Below, one piece after another: positions 39,759-49,354 of a DNA stretch of 64,000 nucleotides; within the stretch, counting starts at the first letter, position 1; every line of letters begins with the position of its first letter. Below the pieces are notes generated by a model. It did no database searches and was not told the origin of the DNA. It worked only from the letters and a program-made list of their open reading frames with translations. The DNA lies in assembly GCF_900115295.1 (NCBI RefSeq), contig NZ_FOVZ01000001.1, positions 1,116,001 to 1,180,000 on the forward strand, given 5' to 3'. The DNA is from Sphingomonas sp. OK281 (lineage in GTDB: Bacteria; Pseudomonadota; Alphaproteobacteria; Sphingomonadales; Sphingomonadaceae). The position numbers and the translations under genes are program-made.

Positions 39759-40889
39759 TTACTTGAGCAGGACCGGACCAGTGCTGATCCGGATCCGCAG
39801 CACTTGATACGGCTGTTTGCGCAGATCGCGTCCACCGTGGAAGTTCGCCTGGCGATGAAGCTGGTTCGACGTGAAATAGAGCCAGCCGTCGGTGCCGACC
39901 GAAAGGGTGTCCGGCCAGAGGATGCGTGGATCCTTGGCGATCGTCGTCCAGCGGGCTGCCGAATAGCGGCGGATCGCCCCGTTCTCGTAATCGCCGGCGT
40001 AGATGTTCCCCTTGCTGTCTTCGCTCAACCCGTCCGACGGCGCCTTTGGCCCGAGGTCCTGGATGGCGGCCGCGATATCTGCATCGGACTTGGTCGGATC
40101 GCGCAGCAAGGCCGTCGGCACGCTGTAGAAATGGCGGCTCGACAGCGCGCAATAATAGAGTGTTCCCCCATCGGGCGAGATCGCGATCCCGTCGGTCGCG
40201 ACCCGCCAAGGCGACGGCGCGCCACCCGCCGGCCGGTTCATGATCGCCTGCCCCTCCACCGTCGGTACGAAGCCGGGATCGGGCATGGTGGACGCATGAC
40301 CGGACAGCCGCCGCGTAGCCTTGCCGGTGGCCAGGTCGACGACGATCAGCCCCCCCGGCCCCTTCATCGAGCTGTCAGTGATGTAGGCGACGCCTTGCGC
40401 ACCCTGGCGAAGGTCGAACCGGACATCGTTGAGATAGGTGGTCGGCAGCACGACGTCGGGTTGATCGAGGACGAGAGTCTTGACGATACGGTTGGTTGCA
40501 AGATCGATCGCGACCAGCTTGGCCCCACCTGCCACCGGTGCGGAAAATTTGGGCGCGCCGGTATCCAGGACCCAAAGCCGGTTGGCGCTATCGGCCACGA
40601 CGCTCTGGACGCTGACGAAATGATCGCGCGCCGCGCCGCGGGCCCCGTCGTTGGTCGCGACGTCGGGGTAGGCCGTAACCTTGCCGTTCTTCAGTTCGCC
40701 GACCGCGAACGGCGCGTTGTCACCCCATTGCGGATAGTTGACGAAGATACGACCGTTCGGTGCAACCGTGACGCCGGTCGGCATCGCGCCGCGCAATTCG
40801 GCGACCACCTCCACGGGTGCCGGGCGCTGCTGCGCTGGAAGGGAAGCGGGCAATACAAGTGCGAAGGCGGCGAAACCTGGACGAAACAT
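39759..40889 (-). CDS. Major royal jelly/Yellow-family beta-propeller protein
   Basis: Exported protein of 376 aa with a signal peptide (L-P-A-S-L-P-A-Q-Q). Repeated blade motifs such as L-W-V-L-D-T-G, L-N-D-V-R-F-D, Y-I-T-D-S and I-Y-A-G-D-Y-E-N-G-A-I identify the MRJP/Yellow family, related in fold to SMP-30/gluconolactonase. Bacterial members are largely uncharacterised; lactonase or tautomerase-like roles have been suggested. It lies between tarD (169 bp upstream) and GH8 (69 bp downstream) on the same strand, so it may belong to a sugar-acid pathway feeding the tartrate dehydratase. Confidence 0.82.
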   Translation of the reverse strand: MFRPGFAAFALVLPASLPAQQRPAPVEVVAELRGAMPTGVTVAPNGRIFVNYPQWGDNAPFAVGELKNGKVTAYPDVATNDGARGAARDHFVSVQSVVADSANRLWVLDTGAPKFSAPVAGGAKLVAIDLATNRIVKTLVLDQPDVVLPTTYLNDVRFDLRQGAQGVAYITDSSMKGPGGLIVVDLATGKATRRLSGHASTMPDPGFVPTVEGQAIMNRPAGGAPSPWRVATDGIAISPDGGTLYYCALSSRHFYSVPTALLRDPTKSDADIAAAIQDLGPKAPSDGLSEDSKGNIYAGDYENGAIRRYSAARWTTIAKDPRILWPDTLSVGTDGWLYFTSNQLHRQANFHGGRDLRKQPYQVLRIRISTGPVLLK

Positions 40890-41058
40890 GCTGAATTCCT
40901 CGTGCGTACGGCGCGCATCGGTTCGCCGCTCGTTGTCGATGGTGCCAACGCGCGCACGAACCAGACGTTGCCTCCGCGCCTCCAGGACCCGGGCTCCCCA
41001 GGTTGGCGCGCATGATGGTCGACCGGCACGACCGGCAGTCCCGCCCTGCCGCGCCGTG

Positions 41059-42222
41059 TCATTCCGCCAGTTCGCGCATCACCTTGATAAGGTCGGACTT
41101 ACCCTCGAACCCGATGCCGGGAAGTTCGGGCATGGTGATGTGGCCATCGATCACCCTCACGCCGTCCGGGAAGCCGCCATAGGGCTGGAACAGGTCCGGA
41201 TAGCTCTCATTGCCCCCCAGCCCCAGGCCGGCCGCGATGTTGAGCGACATCTGGTGCCCGCCATGCGGAATGCACCGCGACGGCGACCAGCCGAACTGCT
41301 TCAGCACGTCCAGCGTCCGCAGATACTCTACCAGCCCGTAGGACAGCGCGCAGTCGAACTGCAGCCAGTCGCGATCGGGCCGCATGCCGCCATGCCGCAA
41401 CAGGTTGCGCGCGTCCTGATGCGAGAACAGGTTCTCGCCCGTCGCCATCTGGCCGGGATAATAGTCCGAGATCGCCGCCTGCAGCGAGTAATCGAGCGGG
41501 TCGCCGATCTCCTCGTACCAGAACAGGGGGTATTCGCGCAGCATCTTGGCATAGGCGATCCCGGTCTCGAGATCGAAGCGGCCATTTGCATCGACCGCCA
41601 GTCGCGCTTCCGAACCGATCTCATTCAGCACGGCTTCGATGCGGCCACGGTCTTCCTCGATCGACGCGCCGCCGATCTTCATTTTCACGACAGTGTAACC
41701 GCGGTCCAGATAGCCGCGCATCTCCGCGCACAGCGCATTGGTGTCCTTGCCGGGGTAGTAATACCCACCCGCCGCATAGACGAACACGCGCGGATCAGCC
41801 TCGCGGTGATGGCGTTCGGCCAGCATGCGAAACAGCGGCTTGCCCTCGATCTTGGCGACCGCATCCCAGACCGCCATGTCGAGCGTACCGACCGCCACCG
41901 AGCGTTCGCCATGCCCACCCGGCTTCTCGTTGGTCATCATCGCCGCCCATATCTTGGCGGGATCGATATTGTCGCGCGTGTCGTCGAGCAGGCTGTCCGG
42001 TTCCGCCTCCAGGATCCGGTCGCGGAAGCGTTCGCGGATCAGTCCGCCCTGGCCATAGCGACCGTTCGAGTTGAACCCGTAGCCGACCACGCGCTTGCCG
42101 TCGCGAACCACGTCGGTGACGACCGCGACAAGGCTCGTCGTCATCTTGCTGAAGTCGATGTAGGCGTTGCGGATAGGGGACGAGATAGGCTGCGTGATCT
42201 CGCAGACGTCAATGATGCGCAT
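41059..42222 (-). CDS. tarD: D-tartrate dehydratase (enolase superfamily)
   Basis: Protein of 387 aa, very close in sequence to the characterised Bradyrhizobium D-tartrate dehydratase as I remember it, including I-S-S-P-I-R-N-A-Y-I-D-F and N-E-K-P-G-G-H-G-E-R-S-V-A-V-G-T. Catalytic positions fit with a constant two-residue shift: K182 (in K-M-K), metal ligands D211, E237 and E263, and H320 in I-P-H-G-G-H-Q. The enzyme dehydrates D-tartrate to oxaloacetate using Mg2+. AGGAGG stands 7 nt before the ATG. A LysR gene lies divergently 366 bp away and is the likely activator. Confidence 0.93.
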   Translation of the reverse strand: MRIIDVCEITQPISSPIRNAYIDFSKMTTSLVAVVTDVVRDGKRVVGYGFNSNGRYGQGGLIRERFRDRILEAEPDSLLDDTRDNIDPAKIWAAMMTNEKPGGHGERSVAVGTLDMAVWDAVAKIEGKPLFRMLAERHHREADPRVFVYAAGGYYYPGKDTNALCAEMRGYLDRGYTVVKMKIGGASIEEDRGRIEAVLNEIGSEARLAVDANGRFDLETGIAYAKMLREYPLFWYEEIGDPLDYSLQAAISDYYPGQMATGENLFSHQDARNLLRHGGMRPDRDWLQFDCALSYGLVEYLRTLDVLKQFGWSPSRCIPHGGHQMSLNIAAGLGLGGNESYPDLFQPYGGFPDGVRVIDGHITMPELPGIGFEGKSDLIKVMRELAE

Positions 42223-42409
42223 GATTGCTCCTCCTGGAACGTGGTAAGGGTGGCCCGGATTGCGCCGCCGGTATGGAGCGGTCAGCGGAGGGGCACCTCG
42301 CCCCTGTTTCGCGATGCGCTTGAGCGACGCGTCGGTAGGCGATGACAGCGACGCGCCTGATCGACAAAACGATCCCCACGGCGATCGGTCGTGATGCTGA
42401 TCGGTACCT

Positions 42410-42433
42410 GATTATCGATTGCGTAAGATTATC
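42410..42433. promoter_or_regulatory. Direct repeat GATTATC upstream of tarD
   Basis: GATTATC occurs at 42410-42416 and 42427-42433, 17 bp apart, within the tarD/LysR intergenic region and about 190 bp before tarD. It is unlike the GC-rich surroundings and could be part of the tarD promoter or a regulator site. Confidence 0.35.
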
Positions 42434-42505
42434 ACGTCATAGCCGATTTTCTAATCCTTGGTTGTGCTGTGTGAACGCTCTTGCCGTTCCGACACGCTGG
42501 ATCAA

Positions 42506-42543
42506 ATGCCGATATGGTTGGCAGTTATGCCGATTTGGCATAA
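42506..42543. promoter_or_regulatory. LysR-type operator with paired repeats
   Basis: ATGCCGATWTGG occurs twice (42506-42517 and 42527-42538), exactly 21 bp or two helical turns apart. The second copy is part of a perfect inverted repeat TTATGCC-N5-GGCATAA (42525-42543), which has the T-N11-A shape of LysR boxes; the first is a weaker palindrome TGCC-N9-GGCA. It lies 45 bp before the LysR start, where an autoregulatory site is expected. The rest of the 366-bp gap to tarD shows no gene. Confidence 0.65.
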
Positions 42544-42588
42544 ACATATCCGGTGGTCCGATTTCCGGACGACAACCCGGGACGAGCC

Positions 42589-43503
42589 GTGCAACTGGAT
42601 TGGCTGGAAGATTTCCTGGCTCTCGTCGAAGAGAGCAATTTCTCGCGTGCGGCTCGACGACGGAACATTACGCAGCCCGCCTTCGGCCGACGAATCCGAT
42701 CGCTGGAGCAGTGGGTCGGCACGTCGTTATTCACGCGCACGACGGCCGGCACCGCGCTCAGCCCTGCCGGCGAGCAGTTCCATCGCTATATCCTGGTAGC
42801 GGTACGTGACCTGTATCGTGCGCGGACGGCGGCGCTCGACGTTGCCAGCGAGGCCGCGTCGGTCCTGACCATCGCTGCCACCCATGCGCTGTCGTTCACG
42901 TTCTTCCCGCAGTGGATCGTCGCGCACGCCCCGCACGAACCGATCAACCTGAAATCCGACAGCATGCAGTCTTGCGAGACCATGATGCAGCGCGGAGAAG
43001 CATCCTTCCTCCTGTCCCACCATCATCCGCTCCTGCCGACGTCGCTCGACACGCCGGATTTCATACGCGTCGAAGTCGGCGAAGATATGCTGGTACCGGT
43101 CTGTCAGCCGGACGGCACCGGCGCGCCAAGATGGGCGCTGGAGACTGCCGAAGTGCCATATCTGGCATACAGTGCGGAATCCGGCTTGGGCAGGATCCTG
43201 GCGGCCGATTGGGCGTCCCGCGGTCTCCCACCGCCTCTCGTTACGGTGCTTCAATCCAGGCTTGCCGCTGCGCTGCTGTCGATGGCGATCGACGGGCGCG
43301 GCGTCGCCTGGGTGCCCCGGTCGCTCGCGCAGTCGGCGCTTGCATCGGGAAAGGTGACGTTGGCTGCCGACGACACATACGCGACCAGAATCGCGATCGC
43401 ACTCGTCCGGCCGCTCCTATCGCTGTCGAAGGTATCGGAGGCGCTGTGGGCATCCGCCTGCGGACCCGGCAGTCGCATCGCCCCTACACCAACTCGCGGA
43501 TGA
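42589..43503 (+). CDS. LysR-family transcriptional regulator (tarD-linked)
   Basis: Protein of about 304 aa. The N-terminal helix-turn-helix reads L-D-W-L-E-D-F-L-A-L-V-E-E-S-N-F-S-R-A-A and continues R-R-I-R-S-L-E, followed by a two-lobed effector-binding domain. I chose the GTG at 42589 because GGGACGAG is close upstream and the family N-terminus then begins normally; a GTG at 42553 would add 12 unusual residues. It probably activates tarD in response to tartrate or a related hydroxy-acid, and binds the paired operator in front of itself. Confidence 0.87.
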   Translation: MQLDWLEDFLALVEESNFSRAARRRNITQPAFGRRIRSLEQWVGTSLFTRTTAGTALSPAGEQFHRYILVAVRDLYRARTAALDVASEAASVLTIAATHALSFTFFPQWIVAHAPHEPINLKSDSMQSCETMMQRGEASFLLSHHHPLLPTSLDTPDFIRVEVGEDMLVPVCQPDGTGAPRWALETAEVPYLAYSAESGLGRILAADWASRGLPPPLVTVLQSRLAAALLSMAIDGRGVAWVPRSLAQSALASGKVTLAADDTYATRIAIALVRPLLSLSKVSEALWASACGPGSRIAPTPTRG

Positions 43504-43950
43504 GCTCCGTCGCGGTGCATTCCAAGGCCCGCAACCAAAGGACGCAGTACCCACCGACGCCCTTCAGTCCGGCAGCATCGCGGCGGCACGGTGACGTCAC
43601 GGTTGCGATCTACGATCTGATCAGGAGCAAACCGCCTCTCGGCTGCACGAACTGCTTGATCGAGGCATTACGATCGACGGGGATCCTTGTCCTGCCCGCA
43701 GCAGACAAGGACACCCCCGGCAGTGGCGAACGCGCACGCGTGCGCGATCGACTCGTCCGAGGACCACAGCGCGCCGGGATCGAGATCGTTCTCGAGAACC
43801 ACTGCCCCCGCCCCTCTCGAGACAGGCGACGGTCACTGTGCCACTCGCCTGCCCCTTTGGGCTGTGCGCGCTGGGGTTCCTTAGCGCGGGGTACGATCAG
43901 GATTGCGATCGCCCCACCGTGGAGTTTCATGACCCTCGTCTCGGAGGGCC
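43504..43950. other. 447-bp gap without a convincing gene
   Basis: Between the convergent LysR and catalase-like genes. Open frames exist on both strands (up to about 106 codons) but they are Arg/Pro/Ser-rich in the way of shadow frames, lack good ribosome sites and match no family I recognise. The base composition is like the neighbours. It could be a decayed gene; I see no hairpin terminator or RNA gene. Confidence 0.6.
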
Positions 43951-45036
43951 TCAGGCTGGAATGTCCGCGACGCTGGCGGTGTTCGCTGCGACGATGCCAG
44001 TCTCGCGATGTCGGAAATCGCTGAGCGCGCGGTACACCTGCATGCGCGCTCGCATCACGCCGCCCAGCGGGCGATGCGCCACCAGACTATGCGCCGGGCG
44101 GAACGTCATCACCTCGTCGAAATACCGGACCCGGTCGCGGTCATAGGCATCCTGTTGCGGCAAACGGATCGTAGCGATGGTGCGATACTCGCTGTCCTGC
44201 GTCGGCCACTCGACCGACGTGTCCTCGATCGGCTGCGTTGCCGCATTGGCCCAAATCTGTGCGCGCAATTCGAAGACTGCATCGTCGGCCTTGAAATAGT
44301 CGACCGCCGCATGACGAAATCCGTCCTCGTCCTGATGCGGATCGAGGCGCCAATCTCCGAGCGCCAGTTGCTCTGCCGCAATCGGGAACGCACCGATCTT
44401 GGCGACATAATCGCCATAGCGGACCGGGCATTGGCTGAAATAATGATCGACCAGCGCGTGGCCGAACGGATGGCCATAGAAGTCCAGCGTCGCGCTGGGC
44501 CCTCCCGCGACCGCGTTCAGCACTTTGTTGATGTTGCGCGCGATCGATGCCGCTGCGCTCTTGACGCCTTCGGGCATCGGCACGGTCATCCCGATCGTCT
44601 TCGCCTGCGCAAGAAACCCCGCTGCGGTTCCAGCGGGAAACGTCGTGCCACTCGCCAGCACGAAATCCTGCGTCGGCACGTCATGCCCCGCCAGCGTTTC
44701 ACCGGCGACGCCGAAAACCTTGATCGCCATCCCCCGATGCGTCGAGACCCGGTCTCCCAGTTTCTCACCGGGTCCCTGGGCAAAGCGAACCGCGACGTCG
44801 AACGTGCCCGGATTCGCGAACAACCCCTGTGCCAGTTCCGGCGGCAGATCGGCGGCAACGACCATTTCGCCGACGACGCACGCCGTGCTCTTGGCATGGC
44901 TGGCGCGGACCGCATGGCCGTCACGCTTCTCGACCGCCTGGCTCTCCTGCGTCATCCCCTTGATGATGCCGTCGATACTCTCCTGTTCACCGGGTTCGAG
45001 CGTCTCGATGTCGTCGCGATAGGGTAGATAGGGCAT
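43951..45036 (-). CDS. Catalase-like heme protein (y4iL/SrpA-like)
   Basis: Protein of 361 aa. It keeps the catalase distal histidine segment R-A-S-H-A-K-S (H47) and a proximal R-x-x-x-Y pattern (R-M-Q-V-Y) near the C-terminus. It lacks the long N- and C-terminal parts of full catalases. Such minimal catalase-fold proteins act as peroxidases with organic hydroperoxides or as weak catalases. AGGAG lies 6 nt before the ATG at 45036; an upstream extension of 33 codons looks non-coding. It follows the MFS gene with a 141-bp gap on the same strand and probably has its own promoter. Confidence 0.82.
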   Translation of the reverse strand: MPYLPYRDDIETLEPGEQESIDGIIKGMTQESQAVEKRDGHAVRASHAKSTACVVGEMVVAADLPPELAQGLFANPGTFDVAVRFAQGPGEKLGDRVSTHRGMAIKVFGVAGETLAGHDVPTQDFVLASGTTFPAGTAAGFLAQAKTIGMTVPMPEGVKSAAASIARNINKVLNAVAGGPSATLDFYGHPFGHALVDHYFSQCPVRYGDYVAKIGAFPIAAEQLALGDWRLDPHQDEDGFRHAAVDYFKADDAVFELRAQIWANAATQPIEDTSVEWPTQDSEYRTIATIRLPQQDAYDRDRVRYFDEVMTFRPAHSLVAHRPLGGVMRARMQVYRALSDFRHRETGIVAANTASVADIPA

Positions 45037-45177
45037 GGAAAGCTCCTGTTGTATCAGGATGTTAACGCCCGAATGCCCGGCGACGTTTCTGTACGGTTCC
45101 GGGCAGAGGCACGCGTGCGCTGCTATCGGCTGCAACGATCCGGCAGATCGGCCAGCGCCGTTGCCTCACCCGAAACC

Positions 45178-46398
45178 CTATCCAGCATCATGATCATGCA
45201 GTGGCCAGCGGCAGCCGAGCAGCATTGCGAGCAGTTGCAAAATCGCAGCCGAGGCTAGCGCGACGGACACACCGCGTGCCTGCGCCACCGAGCCGAACAC
45301 GCCGCTGCCCAAGGCGATCCCGGCAAAAATGGCCATCTGGTAAAGCGCGAGACTGCGAGCCAGCACGACGCGCGGCGCCGACATCTGGACCGCCACGTTG
45401 AACGTCGACAGCGCCAGCACGGTCCCCGCCCCAGCGGCCAGGAGTGCCAATGCCGTCACGGTAAAGCCGAGATCGGCAGCAACGCCGATCGCTCCACAGG
45501 CGACAGCCACGGATGCGATCCGCACCGCGCTTTCATTCGACAGCGACTGGCGGAACCGTCGGCTGACGAACGAGCCGAGAATCGATCCGAGACCGAAGGC
45601 TGCCAGCAATGCGCCGAAAATCTGTGCGGTGCCGCCGACGAGATTGTGGGCGACCAGCGGCATCAGTGCCAGGATCGTGCTGGACATGGTGCCGAACAGC
45701 GCGGCGCGGATCATGGTCACGCGCAACACCGGCGACGCGATCGCATGTCGGACACCGCCGAGCATCGATGCGCCGATCCTTTGACGGGCGGGCCGTTCGC
45801 CTGCCGCCGGTCGCCACCGCGACAGCACGACGACAAGCCCGATAAAGCTGATCGCGTTCACGACAAACGCCGCAGTCGCGCCCGCAGCCGCGACGATCAG
45901 GCCGCCGACGGCAGGACCGACGGTCCGCGACAGGTTGAACCCCAGGCCATTGGCGATGATCGCAGCGGGAATGACGCGACGTGGTACGAGATCGCCGACC
46001 GAAGCCTGCCAGGCGGGCGCATGGAAAGCCGCACCGCAACCGAGCAGGAACGTACTGCCGAGGAGCAGCGCGGGGGTCAGCAGTTCCAGCCATCCGAGGA
46101 TCGCCAGCGCGAAGGCGACCAGCAGCATGAACAGTTGCGCGGCGATCATGACGTGCCGGCGGTCGCGATTGTCCGCTACCGCTCCGGCGAGCAGCGATAA
46201 CAGCACGATCGGCAGCGTCGCCGCCGTCTGCACGAGCGCGACCGATCGTGCGCTATGCGTCAGCGACAGCATGAGCCACGCGGCGCCGACCGACTGTATC
46301 AGTCCGCCGAAATGCGATGCCGTGCTGGCCAGCCAGACCGCACGGAAAACGGGAAAGGCGAAGGGCGACGCGGCGGGGTCGTCGGCAGGCATACGCAT
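45178..46398 (-). CDS. MFS transporter (EntS-like, MFS_3)
   Basis: Membrane protein of about 406 aa with some 11-12 transmembrane segments. The start region F-R-A-V-W-L-A-S-T-A-S-H-F-G-G-L-I-Q-S-V-G-A-A-W-L-M is typical of the EntS/MFS_3 group of drug and siderophore exporters, and D-N-R-D-R-R matches the loop 2-3 motif. It lies 66 bp after the TonB receptor stop and may be the last gene of the long leftward cluster. An export role is the family norm, but the substrate is unknown. The frame continues to a TTG at 46422; the ATG at 46398 is preferred. Confidence 0.83.
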   Translation of the reverse strand: MRMPADDPAASPFAFPVFRAVWLASTASHFGGLIQSVGAAWLMLSLTHSARSVALVQTAATLPIVLLSLLAGAVADNRDRRHVMIAAQLFMLLVAFALAILGWLELLTPALLLGSTFLLGCGAAFHAPAWQASVGDLVPRRVIPAAIIANGLGFNLSRTVGPAVGGLIVAAAGATAAFVVNAISFIGLVVVLSRWRPAAGERPARQRIGASMLGGVRHAIASPVLRVTMIRAALFGTMSSTILALMPLVAHNLVGGTAQIFGALLAAFGLGSILGSFVSRRFRQSLSNESAVRIASVAVACGAIGVAADLGFTVTALALLAAGAGTVLALSTFNVAVQMSAPRVVLARSLALYQMAIFAGIALGSGVFGSVAQARGVSVALASAAILQLLAMLLGCRWPLHDHDAG

Positions 46399-46464
46399 CG
46401 GATCAGATCGCCCGTCTCGCAAAGGCCCCGCGCACGACCCTACCTGGGCGGTGCGCGGGCGCGA

Positions 46465-49074
46465 TCAGAACTTGTACTTCATCTGCAGGCCGTAGGTCCG
46501 CAGGTCGGGAAGACCGACGATCAGCGCGGAACTGTACGTGCTGTAGCGGAAGTTGTTGGTGAGGACGCTCGCATCGGCGATCGTCGTGTACGATCGGTTG
46601 TTGGTCACGTTGTTGACGAACGCCTCGATCGAGAAACCGTTCTGGCTCACCCCGATGCGCGTGTTGACGGTATGGCTCGCCGCGGTCTTGACCAGATTGG
46701 CGGCGTCGGACCACATCCCGGACTTGAAGGAATAATCGACGCGACCGAACCACGACGCGTCGTCCAGCCCCCGAATGTCGCCGGTATACTGCCCCCCCGC
46801 AGTAGCCGCATACTTCGAAGTATTCGGATTTTCGTTGCCGCTGAAGTCGGTGATCCCGGAATAGGCGGTCACGGTCACGTTCTGGAATTTCTTGATCTTG
46901 CTGTCGGTCAGCGCCGCCGAGAAATTGAGCGCGATCGCACGGGTCGCATTGAACGTGCCATCGAGCTCGATGCCGCTCATGTCGACGGCGCCGGTATTGG
47001 CCGAGCCGCGAATGATCTGCGTGGTGTTGGTCGCGGTGTCCACGACGTTCACCGTGATGGCGTTGATCTGGTTACGCCACGGCGCGAAATAGCCGTCCAG
47101 CGACAGGCGAAGCTTGTTGTCGAAGAACCGGCCCTTGACGCCGATCTCGTAGTTGGTGACCTTTTCCGGCGCGACCGCAACGCTGATCCCCGCGGCGCTG
47201 GCCACGTTCTGCTGGGCTACGCTGGCGGTCAAGAATGCGGTATTGAAGAGACCCGGGTTCACGCCTTTCGAATAGGACGCGTACGCCATCACCGCCGGCG
47301 TCGCCTGATACTGGGCGATGAAGCGCGGCAGGAAGTTCTTGTAGTTCTGGTTCAGCAGCTTCGATCCGCCCGCATAAAAGCCGGCAGGAACGAACAGATC
47401 GGTGGTCGCGGTGTAGCCGGTCGGCTGCGCATAGGCGTACAGCTTGTCGATCTGATAGCGGCCTTCGGCGTTGAGGGTCAGTTTGTCGGTGACCGCATAG
47501 GACAGGCCGTAGAACGCCCCGAAGGTACGCGACCGGGTCGCGCCGCTGACCACCGACGCATAGGTGTCGGTGCCGAGCGCGCCATTGCCGCCGCCGAGAC
47601 CGCCCTGTGAGAAACTGTTCAGATAGCTACCGCCAAAGCTCGCCTTGAACCGCCCGCCCTGATCGTAGCTCGCGCGCAACTCCTGCGAAAAGTCGCGATT
47701 GATGCGCTCGACCAGATACGGAAAGTCGAAATAGCTGCGACCGGTGGTCGTTAGGTTGGCGATTGTCGTATCGCCGTAATTGTCCAGATCCGACAGCTGG
47801 CTGTAGCGCTCGTTGTTATAGCTGGTGAGCGACGATACCGTTACGCCGGTGTCGCCGACCTCGTAATCGGCGCCGAGGTGCAAGTGATAATAGCGCCGCA
47901 CCAGGCCGTAGCCCTGCACGCCGTCGTCCGGATCGATCAGGCGGCCATTCGGGTTGGCGAGGAAGTTCTGAATGACGGAATCGTTGGTGGTGTTGGACGA
48001 GGGGGTCGTGCTGCTGAGCTTCGGCGCGGTGCCGCAGAAAAACGCGTTGGACACCGCCGCTCCGGTCGACGAACGACCGGTCAGCGTGCAGTTGGACTGG
48101 CCGGGTACCACCACCGTGCCGGCGGCGTTGGCAATCGTGTAGGCGGATATCAGGCCTTGCGCGGGTGCGCCGTCCTTGTCCTCGGACAAGAGCCCGAACG
48201 CCTTGATGGTCAGCCGGTCCGTCGGTTTGGCGACCAGCATGACCGTCCCGCTGGTGGTTTTCTGATCGCCCAGCGTCTGGCCTGGTACAGCCTTGTTTTC
48301 ATAGGAACCGTTCTTCGAGAAACGGTCGCCGCTGATGCGGAAGGTCAATTTGTCGCCGAGGATCGGACCCTCGATGTCGGCATGCAGCTTGTAGTTGTCG
48401 CGGGTACCGATCATGCCGCCGACCGATCCGGCGAGTACGCTGCCCGGCACCTTGTTGACGACGTTGATCGCGCCGGCAAACGTGCTGCGCCCGAAATACG
48501 CGGACTGGGGACCTTTCAGAACTTCGACGCGCTCGGGATCGCTGATCGAGGAGAAGGCGCTCGGGGACGCGACCGGCGCGCCGTCGATGAACAGCGCCGA
48601 TGTCGGGTTCGTCGCTGCCGACGGTGTGAAGCCGCGGATGATGACCTGCTGAAACGAGCGATCGTTGCGACCGGCTGCGTTATTGTTGACGTTTACGCCG
48701 GGGGTGAAGTTCGCAATGTCGTTGATCGTCGTGATGCCGCGTACTGCCAGGTCCTGCGCCGATAGCGCGGTGACCGCGACCGGCGTCCGCAGAATGTCCT
48801 CGGACCGCCTGCGTGCGGTGATCACGATGTCGCCGCCCGGCTGCGCATCCGACTTCACCTCGGCCGGCCCGGCGGTCTGCGGCGCGGTCTCCGCGGAGAG
48901 CACAGGCGCGGTGGACACAGGCGCGGGGGACACAGGCGAAAAGGGGGACGTACTGTCCGTCGGCGTCTGGGGATCGGCGACCTGGGCAGCGGCCGGCATC
49001 GCCAGGGCTACGCCGATCATCAGCATAGGCACCAATGCGGACGTCGAGCGGGCGTATTGCTTCAGGTTGTTCAT
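46465..49074 (-). CDS. TonB-dependent receptor of the catabolic cluster
   Basis: Protein of 869 aa with a signal peptide (A-M-P-A-A-A-Q), a short Pro/Ser/Thr linker encoded in part by an imprecise 15-bp repeat (48901-48945), a TonB box (D-I-V-I-T-A-R-R) and a plug (I-I-R-G-F, E-V-L-K-G-P-Q-S-A-Y-F-G-R). The barrel ends in K-F. It belongs to the FecA/CirA-like group common in sphingomonads, many of which take up small organic compounds rather than iron. The adjacent hydrolase/monooxygenase genes suggest a ligand later hydrolysed and oxidised. GGGGA precedes the ATG; 280 bp of upstream non-coding DNA may hold its own promoter. Confidence 0.92.
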   Translation of the reverse strand: MNNLKQYARSTSALVPMLMIGVALAMPAAAQVADPQTPTDSTSPFSPVSPAPVSTAPVLSAETAPQTAGPAEVKSDAQPGGDIVITARRRSEDILRTPVAVTALSAQDLAVRGITTINDIANFTPGVNVNNNAAGRNDRSFQQVIIRGFTPSAATNPTSALFIDGAPVASPSAFSSISDPERVEVLKGPQSAYFGRSTFAGAINVVNKVPGSVLAGSVGGMIGTRDNYKLHADIEGPILGDKLTFRISGDRFSKNGSYENKAVPGQTLGDQKTTSGTVMLVAKPTDRLTIKAFGLLSEDKDGAPAQGLISAYTIANAAGTVVVPGQSNCTLTGRSSTGAAVSNAFFCGTAPKLSSTTPSSNTTNDSVIQNFLANPNGRLIDPDDGVQGYGLVRRYYHLHLGADYEVGDTGVTVSSLTSYNNERYSQLSDLDNYGDTTIANLTTTGRSYFDFPYLVERINRDFSQELRASYDQGGRFKASFGGSYLNSFSQGGLGGGNGALGTDTYASVVSGATRSRTFGAFYGLSYAVTDKLTLNAEGRYQIDKLYAYAQPTGYTATTDLFVPAGFYAGGSKLLNQNYKNFLPRFIAQYQATPAVMAYASYSKGVNPGLFNTAFLTASVAQQNVASAAGISVAVAPEKVTNYEIGVKGRFFDNKLRLSLDGYFAPWRNQINAITVNVVDTATNTTQIIRGSANTGAVDMSGIELDGTFNATRAIALNFSAALTDSKIKKFQNVTVTAYSGITDFSGNENPNTSKYAATAGGQYTGDIRGLDDASWFGRVDYSFKSGMWSDAANLVKTAASHTVNTRIGVSQNGFSIEAFVNNVTNNRSYTTIADASVLTNNFRYSTYSSALIVGLPDLRTYGLQMKYKF

Positions 49075-49354
49075 CCAAAAATCCCCATAAATACCAATTG
49101 GGCGCGACCTACCCCGATCAGGGGACCGATCACTCGCCGGCGGACCGGCGATCGCGCGTTCATGAACACTTCCTGCGGCCGGCGCTTCTATCCGAGACCT
49201 TGAACGGCTCCGGTGATTTGCTCTGCCGTATCGATAATAGACGGGCTGCTGGGGCAACCTTCTTTCGCAGCAATCATGATGCTGTCACATATTTTCTATA
49301 AGATGGATGCGGGACGTTGACCGCTGGGTGGATAATTCGCGCCGCGTGCAGCCG

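Noticed and set aside
43610..43930. 106-codon minus-strand frame in the LysR/catalase gap
   Set aside because: No ribosome site, no recognisable domain and shadow-like composition; kept as gap description only.
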